This document shows, piece after piece, positions 1 through 10,675 of a stretch of DNA of 64,000 nucleotides (the first letter of the stretch is position 1; the number at the start of each line of letters is the position of its first letter). The stretch comes from Jaminaea rosea (Eukaryota > Basidiomycota > Exobasidiomycetes > Microstromatales). The stretch is taken from NCBI RefSeq assembly GCF_003144245.1, contig NW_020289988.1, positions 310,001 to 374,000 of the forward strand, written 5' to 3'. The notes under the pieces are model-generated. The model made no database searches. It was given only the letters and a program-made list of their open reading frames with translations, and had not been told where the DNA came from. A program made the position numbers and the translations under genes.

Positions 1-719
1 ACTTGTATGCCTCACCAAGCTCGCGAGTCATCATCTTCTCTTCGTCATCTATGCGGCGATTGAGCAGAAGCTGCCAGGTCGAGCGCAGCATCAGCGAATG
101 TAATGAATTTCCGAGCATTATCAGCGCGGCTCACCGTGCAAGCCACCTGATGAAACGCCAGTCCGGCCAGCATATTCATTGTGCCCCATGAGCGCAACGA
201 GTAGCTCGGATTAGCCGCCAGAAAGGATAGAGCCGTGCCGTAGAAGCCAACAATGAGGGCCGTGTAAGACGGGTGTCGCGCGTAGGCGTATGGCCCAGTA
301 TCGACGACCTTCTGTCCCCGTTGCACGGCGAGATCGAATGTGAACCATTTGCCCAACTCGCGATAGCATGCAAGTCTACCGATACCGCCTATGGTGGTGA
401 GCACATTTCCCACCGCGAACAAGGCCCGCCAGAGGGTGACGTCTCCTGGTACATCGTCCCACCCTTGACCACTCAGTAGCACCTTGGAGCACCAGGCACC
501 TGCGAGGACGAAGGCTAGTTGGACCGGACGATGGATTGAGGTGAGGCCGAGTGAGGACACGAGATCACCCCCAGCCCCGCCACTACCGCTGCTGTCCTTC
601 ATCGCTCCAGCCCTGTCCTCAGCCGAAGCAGCGAATGGTGGGTCGATGGCGCGTACGATGTAGTAAGTGGAGAGGATGAGGAGGGCCACATCCGGTAGGA
701 ACGTCGTAGCTGTGGACAT
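1..719 (-). CDS. Isoprenylcysteine carboxyl methyltransferase-like membrane protein, 3' end cut by window edge
   Basis: Partial gene: the start is at 719 and the coding region runs off the left edge. Two exons are visible, 719-135 and 70-1, separated by a 64-base GTGAGC...CAG intron (71-134). The ICMT/PEMT-type methyltransferase fold is shown by GPYAYARHPSYTALIVGFYG in the middle, and the second exon restores the usual C-terminal pattern RRIDDEEKMMTRELGEAY. Several hydrophobic segments fit an integral ER membrane enzyme using S-adenosylmethionine. Members of this superfamily methylate prenylated CaaX cysteines, but the small fungal paralogues are often of unproven substrate, so a Ste14 role is not claimed. 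The N-terminus carries a Ser/Gly-rich loop after the first helix. Family assignment is firm; the specific substrate is unknown. Confidence 0.75.
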
Positions 720-1130
720 GACTGGCCGATCGCGCTAGCTTGGACTGATGCTTGCGCTCTTGTTGGGCGGGGAAGGGGGAAGAGCCGATCTGATCATGGG
801 AATGGTAATGGCAAGAAAGATGAGGAATGAGCGCGAGGCTTTGTCACGCTCGTGTGAAGGAGCGAGCGTCGACCCCGCTCGTCCGACAATTGAGCCGCTG
901 CACTTGGGCACGGGCCGCCGCAATTGAGACGATCGGTCGCAAGGCCGAGGGAGTGAAATCAGAGCGGAAGGCGGCGGCATTGCTTCTTGCCATTCGATCC
1001 CTCACTACGTCCTGGATACTATAGCATTCATATATCGATGATTGGGTCATCATCTCTCCTGGAGCTCTCCTCAGCTTTCTATGTATATTCGAGACATAGA
1101 ACGCGATACGGTCCAAACGCAAGCTTCTGA
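720..1130. other. Intergenic stretch between two minus-strand genes
   Basis: About 410 bases lie between the 3' end of the CNOT11-like gene and the start of the methyltransferase gene, so this is the likely promoter of the latter. Short open frames cross it on both strands but none has family motifs or splice support. No RNA gene or repeat was seen. Confidence 0.5.
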
Positions 1131-2545
1131 CTACCCCACTCTCCTCCCGTCTCCACCGCTTGATCTCGGCGATGAGCTCTCCATCGCCACTATCGCCCGC
1201 AACATCTCGCTCGCTTCTCGATATCTCACAAGTGAAAGCGACAGGCTGTGTAGCTCCACCGAAACGGCCGAGGCTGCCTGGCGAACCGTCTCGACCTGTC
1301 TTTGAGCTTCCTTCTTGTCGCTCGGGGAAGAGAGGTTCAGGTGCTCCGCAGCCCAGCCTGAGCGATCGTCATCGTCTTGCGCGAGCTCGAGGAGGCGAGT
1401 CCCCTTGACGAAGCTCTGCAGCCTCCTCAACGTGCGCGAAGTGGCTTCATGAACTCGTGCGCCACTTGCGATAGGCGGCATCCCCTCATCCTGTGCGCAG
1501 AGCTCCTCGTCGTCCTTCTGCGCCGCCGCAAAACATTGTGAGAAGTAGGTTGGGAGTAGATGTTGCCACAGGAGTAGCCGTAATGATGGCGAAGAGGTCG
1601 AAGCGGATTGCTGATCCAGGCGCAGCAAGAGGTCGAAGGATCGGACCGTGTTGGCTGGCAGGGACTGGCCAAGCGCTTCAAGGTGTGGGACAACGTCGCA
1701 TGAGCCATGGGTAAGCAGGACGACCAGCCGTTCCGCTACGTGAGGGTTGTGCGTTGCTATGAGGACCGTCCTCTCCGGCATGAGACCTTGCAGTGCCATT
1801 GACGATGAGATCTGGGCCAATGCGTCGAGAGTGGCTCGGGACTGTGCAAGCGTGAGGACCCGCTCTGCCGCGGCAGTGAGGTGTTTGTCCAATGTGGGTG
1901 CCGTAGAGGGAATCGTCGCAGCATGTATGTCCCTGTCCCAGTCCAGCTGCGTGTCAGAAGGGAGCTGCAAGTAACGCAGCGCAGACGCTTTGAGCAGATT
2001 GCCGAGAGGCCTGCCTTGCTGCCAATGGGGACAAGAGGAGTGGGTCGACATCCGTTCAGCTTCCAGCGCTCCGTGTATGCTGGTGGTAGCCGGTCCTCGC
2101 GCTTTTTGCTACTCACATCGCCTAGGAGGAGAGCCAGTCCCTCATCGAGGTTCTCGTAACGGGTGCCTTGCGTCTCTTGCAATCGGGTGCGAACCTCCTC
2201 AAGCGCTGCTCGAAAGGGCTGCGCGTCCGACTTGGCATGTGCATTGAGGTAGGACAGCTGTAGGACGATGCCGCAGAGCAGGACGGCAACGAGCGATGAT
2301 GTGAGTTGTTCTTCTGTCTCTTTGACATGGCCGCACAGCTCATCGCATGCCCCTTCCAACGCCGTCAGGAAGACGTCGAGTCGAGCGTAGAATGCGTCTG
2401 CCCCCTCTGAGAGAGGGTGGACATGGCGCAAGGTTTCAAGTGGTGCTTGAAGCGTGAAGTTTGGACAGCTTGATAGAAGGGAATTCCACCATTCTGGTTG
2501 AGCAGCTGTTCTTGAGGCTGGAGTAGCCTGCTTTGCGCCTTGCAT
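1131..2545 (-). CDS. CNOT11/Not11-like subunit of the CCR4-NOT deadenylase complex
   Basis: Two exons, 2545-2117 and 2018-1131, joined across a 98-base GTGAGT...CAG intron in phase 0, give 438 residues. The C-terminal half resembles the CNOT11 (formerly C2orf29) domain: NPHVAERLVVLLTH, then a helical stretch around LGQSLPANTVRSFDLLLRL, an LLLWQHLLPTYFSQCF helix, RRLQSFVKGTRLLEL, and a final LHSLSLSLVRYREASEMLR, matching the family order of helices. In other eukaryotes CNOT11 binds CNOT10 and the CNOT1 N-terminus and modulates mRNA deadenylation in the cytoplasm. An upstream in-frame ATG at 2647 would add 34 residues; I preferred 2545 because the intervening peptide lacks family character and overlaps the divergent promoter shared with LNP1. 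The call rests on a remembered motif pattern, so it is moderate. Confidence 0.5.
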
Positions 2546-2663
2546 ACATCGAGTAGGTGCCAAAGTTGGAAGAGAGAAAGTCAAAGTGGAGCGGAGCGCA
2601 CGGACGGACGGATGGACGAACGTCGGTGGACAGAAAATCCGGCTCAACTTGGGCCTCGACTGG

Positions 2664-2691
2664 CTCGTCTCGTCTCGTCTCGTCTCGTCTC
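2664..2691. repeat. Pentanucleotide tandem repeat (CTCGT)5.5
   Basis: Five and a half perfect copies of CTCGT lie in the divergent region between the CNOT11-like gene and LNP1, about 120 bases upstream of the LNP1 ATG. It probably falls in the promoter or 5' leader of LNP1. Confidence 0.9.
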
Positions 2692-2811
2692 CACGTCTGA
2701 GACTCGAGCAGAGTTGGACTCGTTGGACTTTCGCGTCGTCCGACTCGCTGCGCGTTCTCCCTCATCCTTCTTCCTCCTCGTCCCCTACAACACGATACAA
2801 CGCGACGCAAG

Positions 2812-4252
2812 ATGGCCTGGACAGCCGTCCTCTCCCCATTATCATGGTTCCGCCGACCAGCGAAAACAGATTACGAGGAGGTCCTGGCCGATCTGGCTGC
2901 AGAGATTGAGGTGACCCAGACGAACCTGGTGCAGATACGGGCCAGGACACGGAGAGCCTCGTTGATTCTGCCATTTTGGGCTAGTCTCATTTGGCTTATA
3001 TGGACGGTTGGGTGCTACTGGCTCGGGCTGTTGACGGGGGAGGAGGCGATGGGGAAAGATGCATGGCTTGTTTGGTGGCCGATTGTCGCTACGCCGATAC
3101 TGTGAGTGCGAGTGGCCAGACGATCGTTGATCAAGGAGAGGATGATGCTGATACCCGCAACCGCTCGCGCTGGCAGTGTCTTCTTCGCGCGAAGAATCGT
3201 CAAATGGTGGTACAGAAGAGTTGGCGCAGCAGAAGGTGGGCAGCCCGGCGTGCAGGCTCGCTCGCACCTCGTAGTCTTGGCGCTCACATCCTGCCTCACA
3301 CTCGCAGACAAACACCTCAAGGAACTCCATCGGCAACGCAGAGAGAAGGTGGAAGAAATCAAGCGTGCAACACGATACGATCACCTGAGAAAGCTGCTCG
3401 AGAAGTACGACGACGAGGGCAAGGCGGCAGGACGAGGGCAGCAGACCGGCAAACAGACCGCTCAACAGAAGCCAGCGCAGCAGACAGCGGGTCAGCAGCA
3501 GCAACCGCGACCCCCACAAGGATCTCAGGCGATGCCCATGACCCCAGGAAGAGGCACGATGCCGCCCATGGCAGCAGGCGGTCAGCCGCCGCTACCCTCA
3601 GGCATGCGAGGTGCGGCTCCCCCACAGCAATTCGTGCGCCCACCGCCTCCGGCAGCACCAGTACAGCGCACCTGGCTGGATCGTGTGGCCGATGCAGTCC
3701 TGGGCGCAGATGCAGGGAGCTCCACGTTGGGCCCGGAGCAGAAGTACGCCCTTATCTGCTCGCAGTGCAAGCGACACAATGGGCTGGCGACGAGGGATGA
3801 GTTTGATGAGATTCGTGAGTAGCGAGCGGCGCGGTGCTTGCTTTGAGATAGAGCTGATCAGGGTCCCTTCCCTCGCATACGCAGAGTATATCTGCCCACA
3901 CTGCGGTTCCTTCGAATCACGGCGTCCCTCCTCCACGCCCATCTCGGGCTCTCCCTTCCGGCCACAAAGAGCCATCGCAACACCTCAGATGACACAGAGC
4001 AAGGGAGGCAGCAGCTCCCTAGCCGCGCCGCAGAGGAGGACGAATGATCTTGGAGACGTCAGCACAGACTCGCCGCCGCCTGCCTCTCCTCTTGCAGGAG
4101 GGGGCCACTCAGACGAGGAAGCGGAGGCAGAGCGAGAAGTGGTGGAGGGCAAGGCTGGAGAGGAGGATTTGGCGGAGGGTCAACAGAGGTCAAGGGGGTT
4201 GAGCAAAAGGGTGACAAGGAGTAGCTCAGGGCAGGGAATGGAGGTGGATTGA
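2812..4252 (+). CDS. LNP1: Lunapark, ER three-way-junction protein
   Basis: Four exons (2812-3101, 3177-3235, 3308-3814, 3885-4252) with matching phases give 407 residues. Lunapark sits at three-way junctions of the tubular ER and counteracts atlastin/Sey1 and reticulon proteins. The order fits the family: short N-terminus with DYEEVLADLAAEIEVTQTNL coiled coil, two closely spaced membrane segments near residues 48-75 and 84-109, a second coiled coil ending LRKLLEKYDD, a Gln/Pro-rich linker, and a zinc ribbon with Cys pairs near 266/269 (ICSQC) and 289/292 (ICPHC). The zinc ribbon is split by the third intron. The tail is acidic and Ser-rich. The second intron (3236-3307, donor GTGGGC) also reads through without a stop, so its removal is inferred from the improved family fit. 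Confidence 0.88.
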
Positions 4253-4447
4253 ATTTGACGAGGGATGGCAGTGAAGACATCCCAAAAGCGCGAAGCGTGT
4301 CGCGTGCTGCACGGGCCCGCACTCAACGGCCGCGGCTTGACTTTTTCGATGGAGCGGGAGAGGCCACTCAGTCGAAGCTTGCCTCGCTTTCCGCTTGCCT
4401 CGCTCCGCATCATCTTGTCTCTTCTCATCAGCCATCAGCTTCGCACA

Positions 4448-7123
4448 ATGAGGGGCAGCACTGCGGGCAGAGTCGCCTGGGTGATCCGCTGTGAGGCCGT
4501 CGCTGGCCCTTCAGCAGCTTCATCATCGCGCCTGTCGCAGCCTCTGCCGCGAAGATGTCCGCCACCTTCGTATATGCAGCATCGAGCCACGTCCTCCTCT
4601 TCTTCTTCCTCATCACGACAAGAAACGGGCAGCGGCAATGTCCAAGACCCGTCCTCTTCATCGTCCACATCAGCACCATCAATGCCTCATCGTCTCTACG
4701 AAAACTCTCGCGCTTTCGAAGGACCCCGCCGTGCCTCCAAGTCGCTCCGTCTCTTCGGTCGTCGCACCCTTCGAGCAGCCGATCCTTCCACCTCGCCCAC
4801 TACCTCTTCCAGCTCATCATCTAGATCCAGGCTCGGAGACTCGGGGCAGGCAGACGATGTGCTCCTCTTCTCTCGGCTGAGTCGCCGCGAATCGCAGCTT
4901 ATAGGGCAACGTGAGCCAGATGAGCATTTGCGCTTCCTCTACACTGAGCTGCGCAAGGCGGCCGATGAGGGGCGAGTTGACAAGTGCTTGGAGCTCTGCA
5001 GAACAGTCGCTGTTCGGGTGACGGAAATGAGGAGGGCGATGACGGCCTTACCCTTTCACTGTATACTCAAAGCAATGGTCAATTCAGCGGACGTCGACAC
5101 TGCCCGCAGGGTGATGGAGGATATGCAAGAGTGTGGGGTGGAGCCGAGTGTTACTACTTGGAATCTTTTCTTGGTCATCGCCGTCAGAGCGACAGACGAT
5201 GAGGCTGTTCAGGAGGCATTGAGAGGGATCAGGGAGCTCCCCGACGCCGAGGACTCAGCTGCTGTCTCCTCCTCGTCATCCAGCCGCGGCCCCGCCATCT
5301 CATACGACGCCAAGACGGGCTCCCTCCTCCTCCCGACACGCAACTACAACGCAACCACTTATGGCATCCTATTCAATCACTATCGCAAGTCCAAGGACCT
5401 CGAGTCTGCCTTGCTCCTCCTCGCAGCTCTTCGTCGCTCCGCGCCCACCTCGTCCGACGGCAATTTAGACAGCACAGCCTCCACGCGCGAGGCGATCTCA
5501 TCTCTGCTCCTCCCTTCAACAGCACAAAAGCTCCTCGCCCTCTGCATCGAGACCCGCGAGCTTGGGCTGGCACTCGACCTCGCCGTCTGGCTGTCGGACG
5601 AGGTGGGAGGGGGTGAGAGGCTGGTCCCACCGAGAGAATGGATGAGCATAGCGGCGGAGAGTGCTCATCGAGCCTTCCTACCAGGACTCAAGGAAGGGCT
5701 GAGGAGAGCGATGAGCTCTCTCCCCTATGCGCCGGATGAAGGTTTCGTCACCTCTGCACTCAACATGGCAGCGAGTAGGGGAGAGGTTGATCTGTGTCAT
5801 GAGATCCTCGGCCTTTATCTCGCCGCCCTCCCACCAGGAGCGCTGCATGGCAGTAGCGCAGATGGTGGCGCTGGACAAACAGCGGTGCGTGGTCAACTGC
5901 GACACCTTCATCGAGCCCATATTGACGCTCTTGTGGACGCCTATTCCCACGCTGGGCGCTTCGACGAAGCTCTGCGCCTGCTAGCAGCCATGCGGCATCA
6001 CTGGCAGCTAAGCAGCGTGGACGACGTTACGGCTGCGGCGCTCGAGTTTCGAGCGGCAAAGGACAGAGAGAGCTTGGTGGAGGCGAGCGATGCTTGGAGG
6101 AGGGTGTTGCATTTCGAAGGCCAGAGGCAGGAGATACCTGCGGAGTACAGGGAGAAGGAGGCTCCTGCTGAACCTGCGGAAGCTCCTCACACGGCCTCAA
6201 GAAAGAGCACCTCTTACCCCACGGCGCCGAATACTATGGCAGCCACTCTCGCTCGCGACAATGTCGTGGCCCTCGCTGCGTCGGGTCGCCTACCTCTCTC
6301 GCAAGGGGACGAGCACGCTCAACAGCCACACGGCGACACAATCGGCCTCAACGCCTTGTTGCGTGCAGCAGCCAAGCTCGGTGAGACGGACATAGCCCTG
6401 CGACTCTGGGAGGACGCCAAACGCTACAACGGCGAGCTAGCCAGGCGGACCAGCCAGCCTGGGCAGTCGCGTGAGGAGCAGCAGCAAGCAGCCCCGCACC
6501 CGCACTCGATCCAGCCGACCATTGACACCTTCAACGCGCTCCTCTGGTCGTGTCAGACGCGCGTGCCCGCTCCTAGCTTGAAGCTGGCCCTCAGCGTATA
6601 CGCCGAGCTGCTCCAGTGGACGGACGAGCAGGCTCAGCGCGCTGCGGCGGGCGGATCAAAGGAGCAGGCGTCGAAGCGTACCCGCTCCCGCGGAACAGCC
6701 GCCGCCGCTGCCGGCGGTCCCCAGCGGCTTCGTCCCAACCCCCTCACCTTCGAGCACCTCATCTCCATCTGCATGCACCCCTCTTCCGCTACGACCGCAA
6801 CCGCTTTGAGGCGCAACGTGGATGCTGCCTTTGCGTGGCTGGAGGAATGCAAGGGGCGCAGACTCAAGCCTACCAAGGCTTCTTATGAGCGATTGGTCTG
6901 GGGCGTGAGGGATGAGGAGCAGGATGTGGTTCGATCTGTGGAAGGGCAGGAGAAGAAGGAGGGGAGGGGAAAGAGGGTGGCCAGAGAACAGAGAAAGGCG
7001 CGATGGGAGCAGGTGCTGCATGAGATGGAGTTTGAGGCTGGGTATGAGATTGGGGGAGCTTTGAGGGAGTTTTTGGAGAGGAGGGAGAGAAGGGATCGAT
7101 GGATCGAGAGGACTCAGAGCTAG
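4448..7123 (+). CDS. Pentatricopeptide repeat (PPR) protein, probably mitochondrial
   Basis: A single open frame of 891 residues from the ATG at 4448; an in-frame ATG at 4265 would add 61 residues but lies only 13 bases after the LNP1 stop. The chosen N-terminus is Arg- and Ser-rich with few acids, as expected for a mitochondrial presequence. PPR-like helical hairpins are visible, for example ARRVMEDMQECGVEPSVTTW, NYNATTYGILFNHYRKSKDL and HIDALVDAYSHAGRFDEALR, with further units near the C-terminus (TIDTFNALLW, NPLTFEHLISI). PPR proteins bind organellar RNA and act in its processing, stability or translation. The tail is strongly charged (KR/E-rich). No specific orthologue was recognised, so the RNA target is unknown. 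Confidence 0.78.
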   Translation: MRGSTAGRVAWVIRCEAVAGPSAASSSRLSQPLPRRCPPPSYMQHRATSSSSSSSSRQETGSGNVQDPSSSSSTSAPSMPHRLYENSRAFEGPRRASKSLRLFGRRTLRAADPSTSPTTSSSSSSRSRLGDSGQADDVLLFSRLSRRESQLIGQREPDEHLRFLYTELRKAADEGRVDKCLELCRTVAVRVTEMRRAMTALPFHCILKAMVNSADVDTARRVMEDMQECGVEPSVTTWNLFLVIAVRATDDEAVQEALRGIRELPDAEDSAAVSSSSSSRGPAISYDAKTGSLLLPTRNYNATTYGILFNHYRKSKDLESALLLLAALRRSAPTSSDGNLDSTASTREAISSLLLPSTAQKLLALCIETRELGLALDLAVWLSDEVGGGERLVPPREWMSIAAESAHRAFLPGLKEGLRRAMSSLPYAPDEGFVTSALNMAASRGEVDLCHEILGLYLAALPPGALHGSSADGGAGQTAVRGQLRHLHRAHIDALVDAYSHAGRFDEALRLLAAMRHHWQLSSVDDVTAAALEFRAAKDRESLVEASDAWRRVLHFEGQRQEIPAEYREKEAPAEPAEAPHTASRKSTSYPTAPNTMAATLARDNVVALAASGRLPLSQGDEHAQQPHGDTIGLNALLRAAAKLGETDIALRLWEDAKRYNGELARRTSQPGQSREEQQQAAPHPHSIQPTIDTFNALLWSCQTRVPAPSLKLALSVYAELLQWTDEQAQRAAAGGSKEQASKRTRSRGTAAAAAGGPQRLRPNPLTFEHLISICMHPSSATTATALRRNVDAAFAWLEECKGRRLKPTKASYERLVWGVRDEEQDVVRSVEGQEKKEGRGKRVAREQRKARWEQVLHEMEFEAGYEIGGALREFLERRERRDRWIERTQS

Positions 7124-7245
7124 CCGGCGGGCGGGTAAGGTGATGTGAATAAGCAATGCAGTATGATAATCGCCGCGATGTCAGCGTGAGCAGGCCACGT
7201 CTTCCTTCCCACGTCCTCCCTTTTCTTTCCTTTTCCGCTTCTGAC

Positions 7246-9118
7246 TCAGGTCAGCGCGCCGAGCAATGCCCCCAGTCCAGTCACCCAAGCGCCACGATAC
7301 AGGGCCTCTACCCCTTCCTCGTCGACCAGCTTGTCTAGGCAGTCTCTGAAGCCGTTGTAGGGTTGAACGACGTCCGTGTCGGCTGCCCCTGTCGGTCCCG
7401 CCTGTGAGTACGAGGAGGTTGAGACGGGTCGCAATGCGATCACCGGCTCAGGTGGCTCAAGCGCTGATGAGTAGGGAGCTTGTGCTGGCTGAGGATATGG
7501 CTGATCGCCACCGTCCACGAAGGGTTGGCGCGATGCCTGCGGCTGAGTTTGCTGTGGTGTTGAAGACTGAGGGGTTGAGCTGCCGTTGGCCTTCACTCCC
7601 TCTGCCCCATTCGCCCCGCCTGTCAGAGGGTCCTTTGCTGTCGCTGCGTCGTCATCGTCCTCCTCATCCGCCGCTGCCTCCTCATCAATGGCAAAGCTAG
7701 GTCGGCTCGGTGTGGGCGCTTCCTGCGCTGCGTTCTCGCCGTTGCCGTTGGCTTGTGCAGGCTCCGAGGGCAAGGGCTTGTCCGCCGGCGGTCCATCTTT
7801 GAATGCATTGCTTCCTCCGCCACCGTTGCGACCCACCGAGGCTTGATGGCTGTATGAAGCCGGCCCATCTTGCGTTGCAAGCCTCGAGTAGGTCGCACCT
7901 CCTGCACTCGACGAGTAGCCCCTCCTTCCCTCCTGCTCCTGCTGCATCGCCCCGGCTCCCTGAGTTGCAAGCCGAATAGTCACCACCTCCATCGGGCTCA
8001 AGGCCACAACGCTGAACAGACACCAAGCCAAGAACACCACGAGCCCGAGCGGGTCGACGGCCTTCATGCTGCTGTTCGGGCCGGAGTAGTCAGTCTGATC
8101 CGGTGAAGCGGGTTCAGCTTCTGCTAGGCCGCCCAAGGAGGGAACGAGCAGGTGGCGAAGAAGGCGCGTGAGGAGACCGACCCAGCCAATGTGAATAAAT
8201 GTTGCGGGGAGGAGACCAGGGATGAGGTAGAGGGTCCAGGGACGTGCGAGCTCGGAGGGGGTCAGAAGGGATTGCAGGGCATGACGCAGGGCCGAGGGGC
8301 CACCGAAGGGGAGGACGGTGGGGTGAACGATTGCCCTGAAGCGGGAAGCAGGGTCAGCACACAGCAATTGATGTGGAGCGCGCCTCTACTCACCTGTACG
8401 TGAGCACATTCAATGGCAGCGAGACGATCGCCACGAAGGTCATAAAGGCCAGGTTGCCGAAGAAGCCGAAGTGCCCAGGAGCGGTAGGCGCAGCCTTGTA
8501 CCCTCCGCCCGCTCCGGCAGTGGAGTGGCCATCGACGTCGAAGAGGGTCGAGGTGACGATGGCGAGGAGGAAGAGCTGGCAGCCCACTGGAATCGAGCCT
8601 TTGTAGACTCCCTGCCAGCCTTCGAGGCGCTTCGTGCGAAGAAGCATGGGAAGGATGCCGGAGACGACGGGACCCTGACGCGAGAGACGGAGCGGGACAG
8701 GCGGTCAGCGTGAGTGTCATATGCAGCATTGAGAGTTGCGCTGCGTACTCACAATCTTGGCGCCATGCTTCCCTTGCTTGAGGAAGTACGCGCTGATCTT
8801 CCTCGTCGTAGCTCCATCATCGTTGCCCTCGCTTGCTGACAATCCTGGTCCGTTTGCTCCACTCCCAGCACCAGCTCCGTCTTCCAGCACATTGTCGAGT
8901 GAGACAGCCTTGGGCAGATAGTTGGCTCTCAGTCTGACAAGCGCCCCGGTAAAGGGCTGCGACATCATGACGGAGATGGAGATGGACAAGCCGATGATCA
9001 GGGATGCGAAGGCGAGGGTGAGGATGTAGTAGGAGAGAAAGTAGAGGAGGACCAAGGATACAAAGCCGCCCACTGCTAGTAGCAGGGGCTGCAGGTATGG
9101 GGGTGATTGCGCAGGCAT
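7246..9118 (-). CDS. Divergent mitochondrial carrier (SLC25-like) membrane protein
   Basis: Three exons (9118-8753, 8674-8394, 8335-7246) give 578 residues, nearly twice a normal carrier. Three carrier-like repeats can be traced: PFTGALVRLRANYLPK after two N-terminal helices, GWQGVYKGSIPVG followed by LPLNVLTYRAIVHP, and SPMEVVTIRLATQ, with a last YNGFRDCLDKLVDEEGVEAL and YRGAW. The signature Px(D/E)xx(K/R)x(K/R) is degenerate in all three: the acidic residue is lost in two and Thr replaces the first basic residue in two. A Ser/Gly/Gln-rich insert of about 130 residues lies after the third signature. Such features recall non-transporting outer-membrane relatives such as yeast Ugo1, but I cannot assign it to that group. 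Introns have GTGAGT donors and the exon phases agree. Confidence 0.65.
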
Positions 9119-9513
9119 GTTGGCGGTCAGGCGGAGAAGAGGATGAGGATGGACGACGAGTTAGGCTATATGCTTGCGTGGCAGGGCAGTGCTAGCAAAG
9201 AGTATGGGCCAAGGCGTAGATGGGTACGCGAGACGCCTTGATGGATAGCGATGGGGCAAAGGCGCTGCTCAATTGGAAGCAGATAAGTTAGAGTAGTGGA
9301 GACGATGAGGATAGGAAGGATAGATAGATCGATAGCGGCCCCTCTCTGGCTCCTCCGCGTCAGCCCCGCCCCGACTGAGCGCGGCGACATCGAGATCGAC
9401 TCGAAAGGCGTTGGCTTGTGCGCGACGCCAAAGGGCGCGCCAAAGGGCGAGCTTTCTTTTGTTTTCCTGTTCCACAAAGTCGTCGCTCTCAAGTCCACAC
9501 CCAATCGCTCACC
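9119..9513. promoter_or_regulatory. Divergent promoter region
   Basis: About 395 bases separate the starts of the carrier-like gene (minus) and the phosducin-like gene (plus), so both promoters must lie here. I saw no TATA box or other motif that I could defend. Confidence 0.5.
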
Positions 9514-10557
9514 ATGGATCCCCTAGAAAAGTCCATTCTAGATGGCACCGCCTTTCGAGGCCCTCGTACCCCGTCACCAACTCGATCCGCCTCTACTGCA
9601 TCACCCACTCCTTCTGCGTCGCCCTCCTCCTCTCGCTCCCCTTCCCCTGTCTCCATGCCTGCAGGAGCACCCCAACGCACCTCAGGCCCACAGACTGGGC
9701 CAAAGGGAGTCAAGGCAGATCGAGATCATGCGAGGGAGCTCGAGAGGGATGGTAGGAGAGAGGCAAGGAGAGCCAGGGATGCGGAGCTGAGCAAGAGGGC
9801 GATGCTTGCAGGCGATTGGAGGGAGCAGGAGAGGCTGCAGAAGTCGGAGGACAGGAGAAGGAGGGATCAAGTTCGCGTGGGCAGCAGAGAGGAGCAAGAA
9901 CGAGATGGATCAGACCTCGACAGCGACGACTTGGACGAGGACGCCGAAGCCGTCTCAGCCTTTCGTCGAGCGAGGATACTCGAGCTGCAAGGAGGGCAAG
10001 GCACCTCGGCGTCATCGTCACAGCGAGCGGCGACGGCCACGTACGGCCAGCTTCTCGAAGTAGACGGAGACGAGTATGCCAGTCAAATCGACGATGTGCC
10101 GATAGGCACGTCAGTCGTGGTCCACATCTATTCACATGTAAGTTTGCGCGCCTGTCGCGGTTGGCAACCCACCTCTCACACTCCCTCTCCTATGTAGCTC
10201 TCCCCAACCTGCCACACCCTCTGTTCCTCCCTCTCCTCCCTCGCGCAACTTCACCCGGCCACCAAGTTTCTGCAAGTCCCAGCCTGGCAAATAGGATTCG
10301 GCCTCTCGTCTTCCTCGGCCGCTCGCCTCTCAGACGACGACGAAGAAGAAGAGAGCGAAGCCACGCTGCATCGTCGCGCAGAAGCAATAGAGCAAGAAGC
10401 TGCCGCTGTCACGCCCACGATCTTGATCTACAGGGACGGGCAGCTCGTGGCGAATCTGGTCAGGGTGGATCTCATTCCGAGAGAGGAGGGTGGGGTGGGC
10501 AATGGGGCAGAAGAGGAGGTTGTGTTGAGGTGTTTGAGATTGCACGGGGCGGTCTGA
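9514..10557 (+). CDS. Phosducin-like protein (thioredoxin-fold chaperone cofactor)
   Basis: Two exons, 9514-10137 and 10198-10557, joined across a 60-base GTAAGT...TAG intron, give 327 residues. Phosducin-like proteins act in the cytosol with the CCT chaperonin, mainly in folding of G-beta subunits or tubulin/actin. The family pattern is clear: TGPKGVKADRD, a basic helical region, YGQLLEVDGDEYASQID, then VVVHIYSH followed by CHTLCSSLSSLAQLHP, KFLQVPA and the thioredoxin-fold end PTILIYRDGQLVANLVRV. The intron falls between HIYSH and the following LSPTCHTL. The N-terminal 55 residues are a Ser/Pro-rich extension. TGPKGV suggests the PhLP1 branch over the PhLP2/3 branches, but this is not certain. 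Confidence 0.82.
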
Positions 10558-10675
10558 GCTACGAGCGCTACATGAGAGGAAAACGGCGCGTAATGGATTG
10601 TCTGTGCGGTGGCTGCTGCAGGTATGCATGATGTCGTGTGTACAAGAGAGGATATGTACCCCTCTGCGTCGCCTC

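Noticed and set aside
3236-3307. Treating this LNP1 segment as coding
   Set aside because: The frame is open, but the GTGGGC...GCAG boundaries in matching phase and the better family fit without it favour an intron. The alternative stays possible.
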